NCBI GenBank assembly: GCA_963750395.1
Contig: CAVVQM010000015.1
Location: 1 to 64,000, forward strand
Origin: JADJPO01 sp963750395
GTDB lineage: Bacteria; Actinomycetota; Actinomycetes; Actinomycetales; Kineosporiaceae
DNA: 64,000 nt
Direction of reading: 5' to 3'
The stretch's first letter is position 1. Each line of letters starts with the position of its first letter. Positions 18,156 through 27,262 of the stretch are shown here, piece after piece. Below the pieces are notes generated by a model. It made no database searches. It had not been told where the DNA came from and saw nothing but the letters and a program-made list of their open reading frames with translations. Position numbers and translations under genes: made by a program.

Positions 18156-19542
18156 TCAGGCGTGTGCGTGGAGCGGTCTGCCGGCCAGGGCCATGTGTGC
18201 CTCGCCGAGTGCTTCGTTCTGAGTCGGATGGGCGTGGATGAGTTGGGCGACCTCGTCGGGGAACGCCTCCCAGTTCACGATGAGTTGGGCCTCGCCGACC
18301 TGTTCACCCATACGCGCCCCAATCATGTGGACCCCGAGTACGGGCCCGTCCTTGCGACGAACCAGTTTGACCAGCCCGCCCGTGCCGAGAATCTGACTCC
18401 TGCCGTTTCCGGCCAGGTCGTACTCGTGGTGCTCGATCGCGTCGTCACCGTGCTGCGCGGTGGCCTGCGCCTCGGTCAGACCGACCGAAGCCACCTCGGG
18501 TGCGCAATAGGCCACCCTCGGTATGCCCGATTCGGGGATCGGGGGTGGATCGAGTCCGGCGATCTGCTCGGCGACGAAGATCCCCTGGGCGAAGCCGCGG
18601 TGGGCCAGCTGCAGGCCGGCCACGATGTCGCCGACGGCGTAGACGCCCGGCGCGCGGGTGCGAAGCCGATCGTCGACGATGACGTGATCACCGTCCATGG
18701 CGATCCCCGCGTCCTCATAGCCGAGACCGCGGGTGTTCGGGCGGCGGCCGACGGCCACGAGGAGGATGTCTGCCCGCAGTGTGTCGCCCGATTCGAGGGT
18801 GACGCTCACGCCGTCCTCGTCCTGGGTGGCATCGGTCAGGCGGGTCCCGGTCCGCAGGGCGATCCCCCGCTTGCGGAAGGCCCGTTCCAGGGCCTTCGAG
18901 CAGGTCTCGTCCTCGGCCGGGAGCAGGTGCGGCAGCGCCTCGACGACGGTCACCTCGACCCCGAAGGAACGCCAGGCGCTGGCGAACTCGACGCCGATCA
19001 CGCCGCCGCCGAGCACGATCGCGCTGCTCGGCAGGGTGTCCATCGTCAGCGCCTCGTCGCTGGTGATCACCCGGCCGGCGACCTGCAGTCCTGGAAGCGA
19101 GCGGGCGCGCGAGCCCGTGGCCAGGACGACGTTGCGCCCGGTCAGGCGCCGTCCACCGGCCACGACGCTCGTCCGGTCCGGCCAGCCGGCCGTCGGCCTC
19201 GACGTAGGTGATCGCCCGGGCCGCGACCAGGGACTGCAGGCCCCTGTGCAGTCGGGCGACCACGCCGTCCTTGTAGGCGTTGACCTTGCCCAGGTCGATC
19301 GAGTCGATGCGGGCGAGCACCCCGAACCGCTCGCCGTCTCGGGCGGCGTCGGCGATCTCGGCGGCGTGCAGCAGCGCCTTCGTCGGGATGCACCCGCGGT
19401 GCAGACAGGTGCCGCCGAGCTTGTCGCGCTCGACGAGCGTCACCTTCATGCCCAGTTCTGCGGCGCGCAAAGCCGCCGCGTAGCCCCCACTGCCCCCGCC
19501 CAGGATCACCAGATCGACGTCGGGGCCCTCGCTGTCGCTCAT
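18156..19542 (-). CDS. lpdA: Dihydrolipoyl dehydrogenase E3 (frameshifted)
   Basis: Flavoprotein that reoxidises dihydrolipoyl groups with NAD. The FAD motif ILGGGSGGYAAALRAAELG and redox-active GGTCLHRGCIPTK disulfide are followed by the NAD motif VLGGGVIGVEFAS and the C-terminal HAHPTQNE His-Glu dyad. An extra G near 19165 breaks the frame between DGRLAGP and TSVVAGGRRLTG. GAGG lies upstream of ATG 19542. The repaired length is about 461 residues. Upstream of sucB on the same strand. Confidence 0.94.
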
Positions 19543-19699
19543 GGGTCCCTCCTTCACGTCTGAGGTGATCGATGGTGCGGGTGGGTTGTCGCGCGGGTCA
19601 TCCTGTCACCACCAACCGGGCTGGTCACCCCCGCAAAGCCGGGCACCGTCAGGACGCCCTTCCGCCCGGGCGACGGTCCCGCCTGCCCGGGTCGGGGGC

Positions 19700-21295
19700 T
19701 CAGCCGCCCGCCGCGACGTCCTCGACCAAACCGATCAGCGTGCGCACCGGCACACCGGTGCCCCCCACCGAGGTGTAGCCGTGCGCGGACCCGGAGTTGA
19801 AGGCCGGCCCGGCGATGTCCAGATGGGCCCAGGGGATCGGGATCGACTTGCCGTTCGGCCCGCTGGTGGTGCCGACGAACTCGGACAGGAACACACCCGC
19901 GACGAGCATGCCGCCGAACTTCTCGCCCAGGTTGGCGATGTCGGCGACCGTCGAGTCCAGACTGGCCCGCAGTTCCGAGGGCAGAGGCATGGGCCAGAAC
20001 TGCTCACCGACGGTCCCGGCCACGCGATGCACCCGATCGCGCAGCGCGTCGTCGTTGGCCATCACGGCGCTCACCCGGTTTCCCAGCGCGACCATCTGGG
20101 CCCCGGTCAGGGTGGCGATATCGACGATCAGGTCGGGCTCGGACGCGCTCGCGTCCACCAGCGCGTCGGCCAGGACGAGCCGCCCCTCCGCGTCGGTGTT
20201 CAACACCTCGACGGTCTTGCCGCCGCGCACGGTGATGACGTCGGAGGGGCGCTGGGCGGTGGCCGACGGCATGTTCTCGGCCAGGGCCAGCCAGCCCTCG
20301 ACCCTGACCGGCAGCCCCAGCCGGGCGACGGCAGCCACCGTGGCCAGCGCCGCCGCGGCGCCGGACATGTCGCTCTTCATGGCCTCCATGCCGGCGCGGG
20401 GGTTTGAGGGAGATCCCGCCGCTGTCGAACGTGATGCCCTTGCCGACCAGTGCGATGTGCGCGGCGGCGCCGGCGGGGGAGTAGTCCAGATGCACCAGCC
20501 TGGGGGGCCGCGAGGATCCCTGGCCGACCCCGATCAGTCCGCCGTACCCGCCCCGCGCCAGCTTCTTCTCGTCCAGCACGCGGACCGTCACCGCCCGCTC
20601 GGCGAGCAGCTCCTGGGCGAACTCGGCGAACGACTGGGGGAACAGGTCGGACGGGGGCATGTTCACCAGGTCCCGCGCCGTGTGGACCGCCTCGGCCAGG
20701 ATCTGCGCCCGCTCTGCGGTGACCTTGCGCTGCCGGGACCGTGCCTGCTCGGTCAGCACGGTGATCGAACGCACGGCCGTCTTGGGACCATCACCCTCCG
20801 CGGGCCGACCCCGGTACCGCGTGTAGCTGTAGGCACCCAGGAGGGCGCCCTCGACGACCGCGGCGAACGTCCCCTCGTCCTCCGCCGGCAGTGCCAGCGC
20901 CACGGACGAGGAGCCGGCCAGCGTGCGGGTCGCCGTCCCGGCTGCTCGGCGCAGGGCCTCCGGATCGGGCCCCGAGCGCGGGCCGGCCAGGTCCCCGACG
21001 CCGGTCAGCACGACGATCGGCGCCTTGAGCGCGCCGTCGGTGGGTACCCGGGTGACCTCGTCGACGGCGCCGCGGACGCCCAGCGGACCCAGGTCGGCGC
21101 GCAGTCGGCGCTGACCAGGGGCTGGGGCAGGCTGGGGGCGAGTAGTCGCGGGCCCGAGTCGGTCCGGCCGACGGCCACCACCACCGCGTCGACGCCCACC
21201 ACCGCGGGGTCGCGGGTGGTCAGTGTGGGTGAGGGGGCGGCGGTGGCCGAGGATGCCGTGCCGCGGGACGTGGAGGATCTGCGCGTGGTTGCCAC
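19700..21295 (-). CDS. pepA: Leucyl aminopeptidase, M17 (two frameshifts)
   Basis: Cytosolic di-metal aminopeptidase. The C-terminal domain has VGKGITFDSGGISLKP, the KSDMSGAA segment and the family signature NTDAEGRL. Two breaks occur. Near 21110 the N-terminal frame ends in SAD and resumes at LRADLGPLGVRG (a missing base). Near 20405 an extra C in the CCCCC run separates ISLKP from RAGMEAMKSD. Start GTG 21295, 7 nt after TAGGCT. Repaired length is about 530 residues, slightly long for the family. Divergent from gcvT with only 35 bp between. Confidence 0.9.
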
Positions 21296-21302
21296 GCGGG
21301 CG

Positions 21303-21324
21303 AGCCTAGCCAGACCGATAGGTT
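21303..21324. promoter_or_regulatory. Back-to-back leaderless promoters, pepA and gcvT
   Basis: Minus-strand TAGGCT (21303-21308) lies 7 nt from the pepA GTG. Plus-strand TAGGTT (21319-21324) lies 6 nt from the gcvT ATG. The whole divergent intergenic region is 35 bp, so there is no room for leaders or ribosome sites, nor for a glycine riboswitch before gcvT. Confidence 0.55.
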
Positions 21325-21330
21325 TCCCTC

Positions 21331-22472
21331 ATGACCGGTTCCGCTTCCGCGCGTCCTGAGGACAGCCGGCGACAGCCTGCGTCGTACCCCCGTGTACGAG
21401 CGGCACGTCGCCCTCGGCGCGAAGATGGCCGACTTCGGCGGCTGGTCGATGCCGATCGACTACCCGGGCGGTGGCGTGCGGCGCGAGCATCTGGCGGTCC
21501 GGGAACGGGTCGGGCTGTTCGACGTCAGCCACCTCGGCACGATCGAGGTGCGCGGGGCCGGCGCGGCCGACCTGGTCGACTCGCTGCCTGACCAACGACC
21601 TGGGCCGCATCGCCGCGGGCCAGGCGCAGTACACCCTGTGCTGCACGTCGGACGGCGGCGTCGTCGACGACCTCATCGTCTACCTGCGGGCCGAGGACGA
21701 CGTGCTGCTGGTTCCGAACGCGGCCAACTGCGCCGAGGTCGCCGCCCGGCTCGCGGCGGCCGCCCCGGAGGGGGTGAGCGTGGCCGACAGGCACGGCGAC
21801 TTCGGCGTGCTCGCCGTCCAGGGCACGCTGTCCGACGAGGTGCTCGACGCGGTGGGGCTGCCGACCGGACACCAGTACATGCACTTCGAGACCGCCGACT
21901 TCGCCGGCGACCCGATCACGGTCTGCCGTACGGGGTACACAGGCGAACGAGGATACGAACTCATCGCCCCGGCCGAGATCACCGGGGCCCTCTGGGATGC
22001 CGTGCTGGAGCAGGTCTCGGCCCGCGGTGGGTTGCCGGTCGGTCTCGGTGCCCGGGACACGCTGCGCACCGAGATGGGATACGCCCTGCACGGCCACGAG
22101 CTGTCCGACCGGATCGGCCCGGTGGCGGCCCGGCTCGGCTGGGCGGTCGGCTGGGACAAGCCGGCATTCTGGGGCCGGGAGGTGCTGCTGGAGCACCGTG
22201 CGGCCAAGACCGGACGGATCTCGCGCGGACTGCTGGCCCTGGAGCGTGGCGTCCCACGGGCGGACATGGCCGTGCTGGACGCAGAGGGTGCCGAGGTGGG
22301 CCGCACCACCTCGGGCACCTTCGCGCCGTCCCTCGGCCAGGGCATCGCCCTGGCCCTGCTCGACCGAGCGGTCGCCGTGGACGACGAGGTGTTCCTCGAC
22401 GTGCGGGGACGACGGCTGCGCGCCCGCGTGGTCAATCCGCCCTTCGTCGCCCCGCACGTCCGCGAGGAGTGA
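21331..22472 (+). CDS. gcvT: Glycine cleavage system aminomethyltransferase (T protein; two frameshifts)
   Basis: Transfers the methylene group from lipoyl-H protein to tetrahydrofolate. The body reads YERHVALGAKMADFGGWSMP, LFDVSHLGTIEV, and later TGYTGERGYELI, GLGARDTLRTEMGYALHG, all T-protein signatures with the folate-site Asp region. Extra bases near 21372 (before SLRRTPVYERH) and 21588 (DSL/TNDLGR) break the frame. Repaired length is about 380 residues. The other gcv genes are not in this window. Converges on rbsK, 53 bp apart. Confidence 0.93.
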
Positions 22473-22525
22473 CCGCCGCCTTCCCGTTGGTGGCAGGTGG
22501 GGGCCGGTGGCGCTGCCGAGGCCAC

Positions 22526-23528
22526 TCAGCCGACGCGGCCGGCGGCCAGCACCGCCTCGATCTCGACACGGTGCGGGATCGAGGACTGCGCCCCCCGCCG
22601 CCCGACCGCCAGGGCCCCCGCCGCGGACCCGACCCGGGCCGCCTCGGTCAGCGTCGCGCCCCGTCCGATTTCGCAGACCAGCGCGCCGAGGAAGGAGTCC
22701 CCGGCGGCCACGGCGTCCACCGACGTGACCTCGACCGCGGGCACCCGGTGCTCGCCGTCCGGTCCAAGGATCAGGCAGCCCCGCTCGCCCATGGTGATCA
22801 CCACCGAGCCGCACCCCAGGTCCCGCAGCGCTCGCGCGGCGAGCGTGGACCAGCCGCCGTCCGGTGCGCCCGTGGTCCAGCTCGCTGACCCACTCGGCGA
22901 CGCCAGGGCGGTCAACGTGCGGGCCTCGGTCTCGTTGACCACGAGGACGTCGGTGAGGGACAGCAGCTCGGTGATCGCGGAGGTCCCGGCGGACGGTACC
23001 GGGCTCGGGTTGATGACCACGAGCCCACCAGCCGCGCGGGCCCGGCGGGCCGTCGCGACCACGGCGTCCAGGGGGACCTCCAACTGGCACAGCAGCACGG
23101 TGCCCGGTCCGACCAGGGACGCCGCACACTCGACCTGCGCCGCCCCGACGGTGGCGTTGGCCCCTGGTGACACCGCGATCAGATTCTCCCCGTCGGCGGC
23201 GACCATGATCATCGCCAGGCCCGGTGGGCGCGTTGGTCCGGTCGATCCCCGCCACCTCGATGCCGTCGGCGGCCAACGCCTCCACCAGGAGCCGGCCGTC
23301 GTCGTCGTCGCCGACCACGCCGACCATGGACGCCGTGGCCCCGGCCCGGGCGGCGGCCACCGCCTGGTTGGCCCCCTTGCCGCCACCGCCGCGTCGGTGT
23401 CCACTGCCCAGCCGGGTCTCGCCCGGTCCGGGCAGCGTGGCGACGTCGACCACGAGGTCGACGTTGAGGCTACCCAGGACCACGACCGCAGCCGGCGCCC
23501 GTCCTCGGTCCGTTCCATCCTCGCTCAC
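22526..23528 (-). CDS. rbsK: Ribokinase (PfkB family; frameshifted)
   Basis: Phosphorylates D-ribose or a related sugar with ATP. The N-terminal GSLNVDLVVDV and the GGKGANQA glycine motif mark the ribokinase branch. INPSPVP and a variant anion-hole/ATP motif VAAGDSFLG (usually GAGDTF) follow. An extra base near 23217 separates RTNAPTG from LAMIMVAADGENLI. Repaired length about 333 residues. The NPSP and GENxI elements favour ribokinase over fructokinase. Confidence 0.85.
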
Positions 23529-23570
23529 CGGGCTACCTCCCTGACGTCATCGTTCCTGCGTCTCGACGTG

Positions 23571-24338
23571 TCAGCCGGCCCCGGCCGACAGCGCCACCAG
23601 GGCGGCGGCAAGGCACAACTCGACCGACCAGCCCAGGGTGTCGCCGGTGACCCCGCCCAGGCGTCGCACCACAACCACCAAGGCGACCACGCAGGTCGCC
23701 GCACCGGCCAGGATCGCGATCGGACCAGCCGGGCCCAGCCCGACCCAGGCCGGCCCGGCGGCCACGAGCACCAGCAGGGCCGGCACCGGTGCGGGCAGGC
23801 TCGAGGCCACGGCCGCGCCCAGGCCATCGGGGCGGGCCGGCGGCACGGGCCGCACGCAGGAGATCGGCAGCGCCAAGCGCGATGCCGTCAGCGCCACGGT
23901 GCACACGATCGGGCCGCGCTCGGACAGCGCCTGGGAGAGGGCCAGGACCTGGATCAGTAGCACCAACACCAGAGTGGACACGCCCACCGGTCCGACGTCG
24001 CCGCGACGCATCACCTCCAGGGCGTGCGCGCGGGTCCGCCCCCCGGCGAGACCGTCGGCGGTGTCCGCCAGTCCGTCCAGATGGAGCCCGCGGGTGGCGA
24101 GCGCCCAGCCGGCGACCACCAGAGCAGCCACCACGCCCGGGCCAAGTCCGGCGGCAGCGCCCGCCCAGGCCACGGCCGATCCCGCCGCCCCGAGCAGCAG
24201 ACCCGCCACCGGGGCCAGCGCCATCGCACGGCCCGCTCGGGGCTGGTCCACCCGTGAGGGGGGCTCTACCGGCCAGCAGGTCAGCGTTCCGGCACAGAGC
24301 CGGACGCCGTCCCGCCAGGGCCCGGGGCCAGGGCTCAC
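23571..24338 (-). CDS. cobS: Adenosylcobinamide-GDP ribazoletransferase
   Basis: Integral membrane cobalamin synthase joining adenosylcobinamide-GDP to alpha-ribazole. The 255-residue protein is polytopic and carries the CobS signature HLDGLADTADGLAGG and the following RRGDVGPVGV. GTG 24338 overlaps the cobT stop (GTGA). Last gene of an overlapping cobU-cobT-cobS unit. Confidence 0.92.
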   Translation of the reverse strand: MSPGPGPWRDGVRLCAGTLTCWPVEPPSRVDQPRAGRAMALAPVAGLLLGAAGSAVAWAGAAAGLGPGVVAALVVAGWALATRGLHLDGLADTADGLAGGRTRAHALEVMRRGDVGPVGVSTLVLVLLIQVLALSQALSERGPIVCTVALTASRLALPISCVRPVPPARPDGLGAAVASSLPAPVPALLVLVAAGPAWVGLGPAGPIAILAGAATCVVALVVVVRRLGGVTGDTLGWSVELCLAAALVALSAGAG

Positions 24339-25189
24339 CGCCGCAACAGCGCGGCGGCCTCGCGCAGCATGACCTGGGCGATCCGGGCTCCAGACCCGTC
24401 CTGCAGCGACGCCCCCAGGTTGAGCAGTGGTTCCAGGTGCATCGAGGCGACCGCCTTGTCGAAGGGCCCGCCCTGACCGCACTGCGCCGACTGCCACCAC
24501 TGGTTGGCCGAGTAGCCGATCCGCCGGGCGAGCAGGGCCGCCGCGGTGGCCCCGGCACCGTCCAGCAGAACCGGTGTGCGGCGCACCGCCGCGGTCAGGG
24601 CCGCCGCCGTGCCGGCTGCCAGAGCGGGGTCGGCGAGTTCGTGCAGCAGGGGCTCCACGTCCTGGGCCACGATCGTGCCGCCCACGCCCCGGGTGAGGTC
24701 CCGACCCAGGTGTGTGCCGAGGTCGTGCAACCCGTCCCGCAGCGCGATGACCTCGCGCGTCCAGTCCTCGTCGTCCATCTCTCGGGTCATCGGCCACTCG
24801 GCGGCCTCGATCGGGTCCAACGGCAGGAGGGCGGCGACGGCGATCCGTTCGACCGGTCCTCGGGGCGCGTCCGTCCGATCCGGCAGCGTCACCAGGAGCA
24901 GTTCGGTGCCGGAGTCCACCGACTCGTTCACCTGCTCGATGCCCCAGACGATCGCCTCGTCGACCCCCGTGGCGGGCGTCCCGCCCAGGACGAGCACGCG
25001 TTCGGGGGCGGGGGCCCGGTCGTCGCCGCGCGCTCCCGCCCACCAGGCGGCCAGCACGCCGAGCCGCCCGGCCGCCCGGAGCAGTCCTGCCTCGTCCAGG
25101 CGAAGCCGTGCCCGGCTGGCCGCGGCGGCGTCGGGATCTCCGACCAGTGCCGCCTGGGCCATCAGCACGGACGATGCCGATTCAGTCAT
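24335..25189 (-). CDS. cobT: Divergent CobT-like nucleotide:DMB phosphoribosyltransferase homologue
   Basis: Position and C-terminus identify a CobT homologue: SMHLEPLLNLGASLQDGSGARIA aligns with the canonical EPLLDLGLRLGEGTGAALA. It is only 284 residues against about 350 for the family. I see no KPPGSLG, no ADHGV and no GEMGIGNT motif, and the catalytic glutamate of GEG(S/T)GA is an aspartate (QDGSGA). It may be a weak or redirected enzyme or a partner of CobS. Start ATG 25189 overlaps the cobU stop by 8 bp. Calling it active CobT would be premature. Confidence 0.7.
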   Translation of the reverse strand: MTESASSVLMAQAALVGDPDAAAASRARLRLDEAGLLRAAGRLGVLAAWWAGARGDDRAPAPERVLVLGGTPATGVDEAIVWGIEQVNESVDSGTELLLVTLPDRTDAPRGPVERIAVAALLPLDPIEAAEWPMTREMDDEDWTREVIALRDGLHDLGTHLGRDLTRGVGGTIVAQDVEPLLHELADPALAAGTAAALTAAVRRTPVLLDGAGATAAALLARRIGYSANQWWQSAQCGQGGPFDKAVASMHLEPLLNLGASLQDGSGARIAQVMLREAAALLRR

Positions 25190-26312
25190 CGAGTTCCACC
25201 ACGCGTCCGGCCACCACCAGCAGGCACGATTCCCCCTCACTCGCCAGCAATCGGTTCACCTCACCCAGACACTCGCGGAACAGGCGCCCCGACCCAGTGG
25301 CCGGCACCACGCCCCAGCCGGTCTCCTCCGACACCGCCACCACCCGGCGCGCGGCGCCGCGCCACGCGCTCACCAGGGCCGCAACCTCCCGCTGCCAGGC
25401 GTCCCGCCACCCTGGCTCGGCTGATGACTCGGCCGGGCCGTCGTGGCACTCGGCCCGCTGCCAGGCTCCCGAGCGCTCGAGCGCACCGGTCACCCAGGTG
25501 CCGAGGGAGTCCAGGAGCAGGGCGGGCCCGGGGCGGCGGAGCAGGTCGAGCTCGCCGGACTCCTGCGTCACCCAGGACTGCGGCCGTCGCGCCCGATGCC
25601 GGCGCACCCGATCTTCCCAGTCCGGGTCGCCGCCGTCGGGTGGGGGTCCGGTGGCCAGGTAGACCACCTCGGGCTCGGCGGCGAGCAGGTCCTCGGCGAC
25701 GGCCGACTTGCCCGATGCCGCCGGGCCGAGCACGAGCGTCCGTTCGGGGGCTGCCAGCCGGTGGCGATCTGCGTCGTCGGGGCCCAGGTCGCACGAGCGT
25801 CCGACTGGGCGGACCCGCCAGTGGAGCAGCCGCCGGGCCAGCGACGGCCGAACCCCGTCGCCCTGCTGGTCGGCGCCGAGAGCCACCACGTCGCAGCGCG
25901 GTCCGGTGGCACCCGCACGGCGCAGCGCCGCCAGGTCGGCGGCCAGGCGCGCGGGTCCGTCAACGCCCGCCAGGTCGAGCACCACGGCGTCCAATCCGGC
26001 CCCGGCCAGGGCCTGCAGGCAGGCCGGGGGGAGCCCGGCGGTGTCCTCGGGGTCGGGCCCGGCCGGTGCCCACAGCACCGCGCGGCCACGCAGCCCGATG
26101 ACGGCCGCTGCGGTCGAGGCGCGGCCCCGCCGGTCGGTGCCGGGCAGCGACAACAGCCGGACGGCGCCGTTGGCCGAGGCCCGTCCTGGCGGGGGCAACT
26201 GGTCGGGGCTCAACCCCTTGAGGCGGACGGGCGTTCCCGGCGCCTCGGGGTCCTCGACGGTCAGGACGGCGGTCGCCCGGTCGCCGTCGAGGACCGTGCT
26301 GACCTGGAACAC
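25182..26312 (-). CDS. cobU: CobU-type adenosylcobinamide kinase/guanylyltransferase with N-terminal extension
   Basis: 376 residues. The C-terminal half (about 190-376) is CobU: P-loop LGPAASGKSAVAEDLL, VVYLATG, and SEETGWGVVP before the end of the fold; it phosphorylates and guanylylates adenosylcobinamide. The first 180 residues are not CobU; LDAVVLDL, CDVVALGADQQ and RRLLHWRVRP suggest a degenerate metallo-beta-lactamase-like domain without an HxHxDH motif. GTG 26312 lies 7 nt after TAGGCT. Heads the cob unit. Confidence 0.88.
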   Translation of the reverse strand: MFQVSTVLDGDRATAVLTVEDPEAPGTPVRLKGLSPDQLPPPGRASANGAVRLLSLPGTDRRGRASTAAAVIGLRGRAVLWAPAGPDPEDTAGLPPACLQALAGAGLDAVVLDLAGVDGPARLAADLAALRRAGATGPRCDVVALGADQQGDGVRPSLARRLLHWRVRPVGRSCDLGPDDADRHRLAAPERTLVLGPAASGKSAVAEDLLAAEPEVVYLATGPPPDGGDPDWEDRVRRHRARRPQSWVTQESGELDLLRRPGPALLLDSLGTWVTGALERSGAWQRAECHDGPAESSAEPGWRDAWQREVAALVSAWRGAARRVVAVSEETGWGVVPATGSGRLFRECLGEVNRLLASEGESCLLVVAGRVVELDD

Positions 26313-26319
26313 GCGATCG

Positions 26320-26337
26320 AGCCTACCCAGCTACGGT
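26320..26337. promoter_or_regulatory. Divergent leaderless promoters, cobU and small protein gene
   Basis: Minus-strand TAGGCT (26320-26325) sits 7 nt from the cobU GTG and plus-strand TACGGT (26332-26337) sits 7 nt from ATG 26345. With no leader on the cobU side, cobalamin-riboswitch control of this unit is excluded. Confidence 0.5.
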
Positions 26338-26344
26338 TGGCTTC

Positions 26345-26563
26345 ATGACCGCATGGACCTGGCAGTACCACCCCGTCGACGGCGGCGACATGACGCCCGA
26401 TCGGGTGAGTGCACCCGAGGGCGGCTTCCCCAGCCAAGCCGAGGCGGAGAGCTGGGTGGGCGAGAGCTGGCCGGAGCTGTTGGAGTGCGGCGTGGACTCG
26501 GTGAGCCTGCTGCATGAGGGCCGGATCGTCTACGGCCCGATGAGCCTGCGTCCCTTGGAGTGA
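26345..26563 (+). CDS. Small conserved actinobacterial protein
   Basis: 72-residue acidic protein of unknown function. It begins MTAWTWQYHPVDG, has the segment FPSQAEAESWVGESWPELL and ends IVYGPMSLRPLE, a pattern I recognise in uncharacterised actinobacterial proteins. No signal peptide, membrane segment or metal motif. Leaderless start (TACGGT, 7 nt, ATG). Confidence 0.75.
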   Translation: MTAWTWQYHPVDGGDMTPDRVSAPEGGFPSQAEAESWVGESWPELLECGVDSVSLLHEGRIVYGPMSLRPLE

Positions 26564-26593
26564 AGCCGCTGGAGTGAATCCGCGGGTCAGGCG

Positions 26594-27220
26594 TCAGGTG
26601 GGGAACTCGCCCCTGGCGACCTGGGGCCGGGGCAACCGCGTGCGCCGCATCTGCAGTGACCGCATCATCCCGTAGGTCGCGGCGCCGGCTGCCTTGTCGC
26701 CGAACCGCGCCTCCGTCTCGATCTTGAGCTTGCGGCGCAGCAGGTAACTCTCGACCGCCACGGCGATCATCACGGTCCAGATCAGTCCGGTGGCCACCAG
26801 TTGCAGCACCGGGGCCCGCACCAGGCTCAACGCGAGCGCGATGATCGCGAAACCGAGGAAGTACTCGCCCAGCCCCCGCCGGGCGTCGACGTGATCGCGC
26901 ACCCACCGTCGCGCCGGCCCCCGATCGCGCGGGGGCAGATGGCGTTCGTCCCCGGTGAACATGGCCTGCCGCTGCAGGGTGCGCTCGGCGTCGCGCTCGA
27001 GTTTGGCCGCCCGGCGGGCGGCCCTGCGCTCCTCCTTGGTGGCATTCGCGGACACGGGGCTGCCGCCGACCAGCGGCTTGTAGTTGCGCCGCTCCGCCTC
27101 ACGCCGCCGGGGGGTGGGGCGGCCCTTGCCGCCCACCTTCGGTTCGGACATGCCCGACGTCGCCCGGGCCGCCTCTTCCTTGGCCGTGACGTCCTTGCCA
27201 CCTCTGCCGATCCCGAACAC
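26594..27220 (-). CDS. DUF3043 membrane protein
   Basis: 208 residues, Rv2206-like. A highly charged N-terminal half (RPTPRRREAERRNYKPLVGG, then KEERRAARRAAKLERDAERTL) is followed by GPARRWVRDHVDARRGLGEYFLG and two transmembrane helices (ALSLVRAPVLQLVATGLIW; the other just upstream). A cytosolic basic tail ends it. Function unknown. GTG start 6 nt after TAGGCT; divergent from the M20 peptidase gene. Confidence 0.88.
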   Translation of the reverse strand: MFGIGRGGKDVTAKEEAARATSGMSEPKVGGKGRPTPRRREAERRNYKPLVGGSPVSANATKEERRAARRAAKLERDAERTLQRQAMFTGDERHLPPRDRGPARRWVRDHVDARRGLGEYFLGFAIIALALSLVRAPVLQLVATGLIWTVMIAVAVESYLLRRKLKIETEARFGDKAAGAATYGMMRSLQMRRTRLPRPQVARGEFPT

Positions 27221-27226
27221 GCATCC

Positions 27227-27255
27227 AGCCTACGGGACGGGCGCCGCGCTAGTTT
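27227..27255. promoter_or_regulatory. Divergent leaderless promoters, DUF3043 and M20 peptidase
   Basis: Minus-strand TAGGCT (27227-27232), 6 nt, GTG 27220; plus-strand TAGTTT (27250-27255), 7 nt, ATG 27263. The 42-bp intergenic region holds both. Confidence 0.5.
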
Positions 27256-27262
27256 CGGCCCC

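Noticed and set aside
21296..21330. Glycine riboswitch before gcvT
   Set aside because: The gene is apparently leaderless with 35 bp to the divergent pepA start, leaving no room for a riboswitch.
23789..26101. Long plus-strand open frame across cobS, cobT and cobU
   Set aside because: Arg/Pro/Ala-rich product without domains, antisense to three overlapping cobalamin genes.
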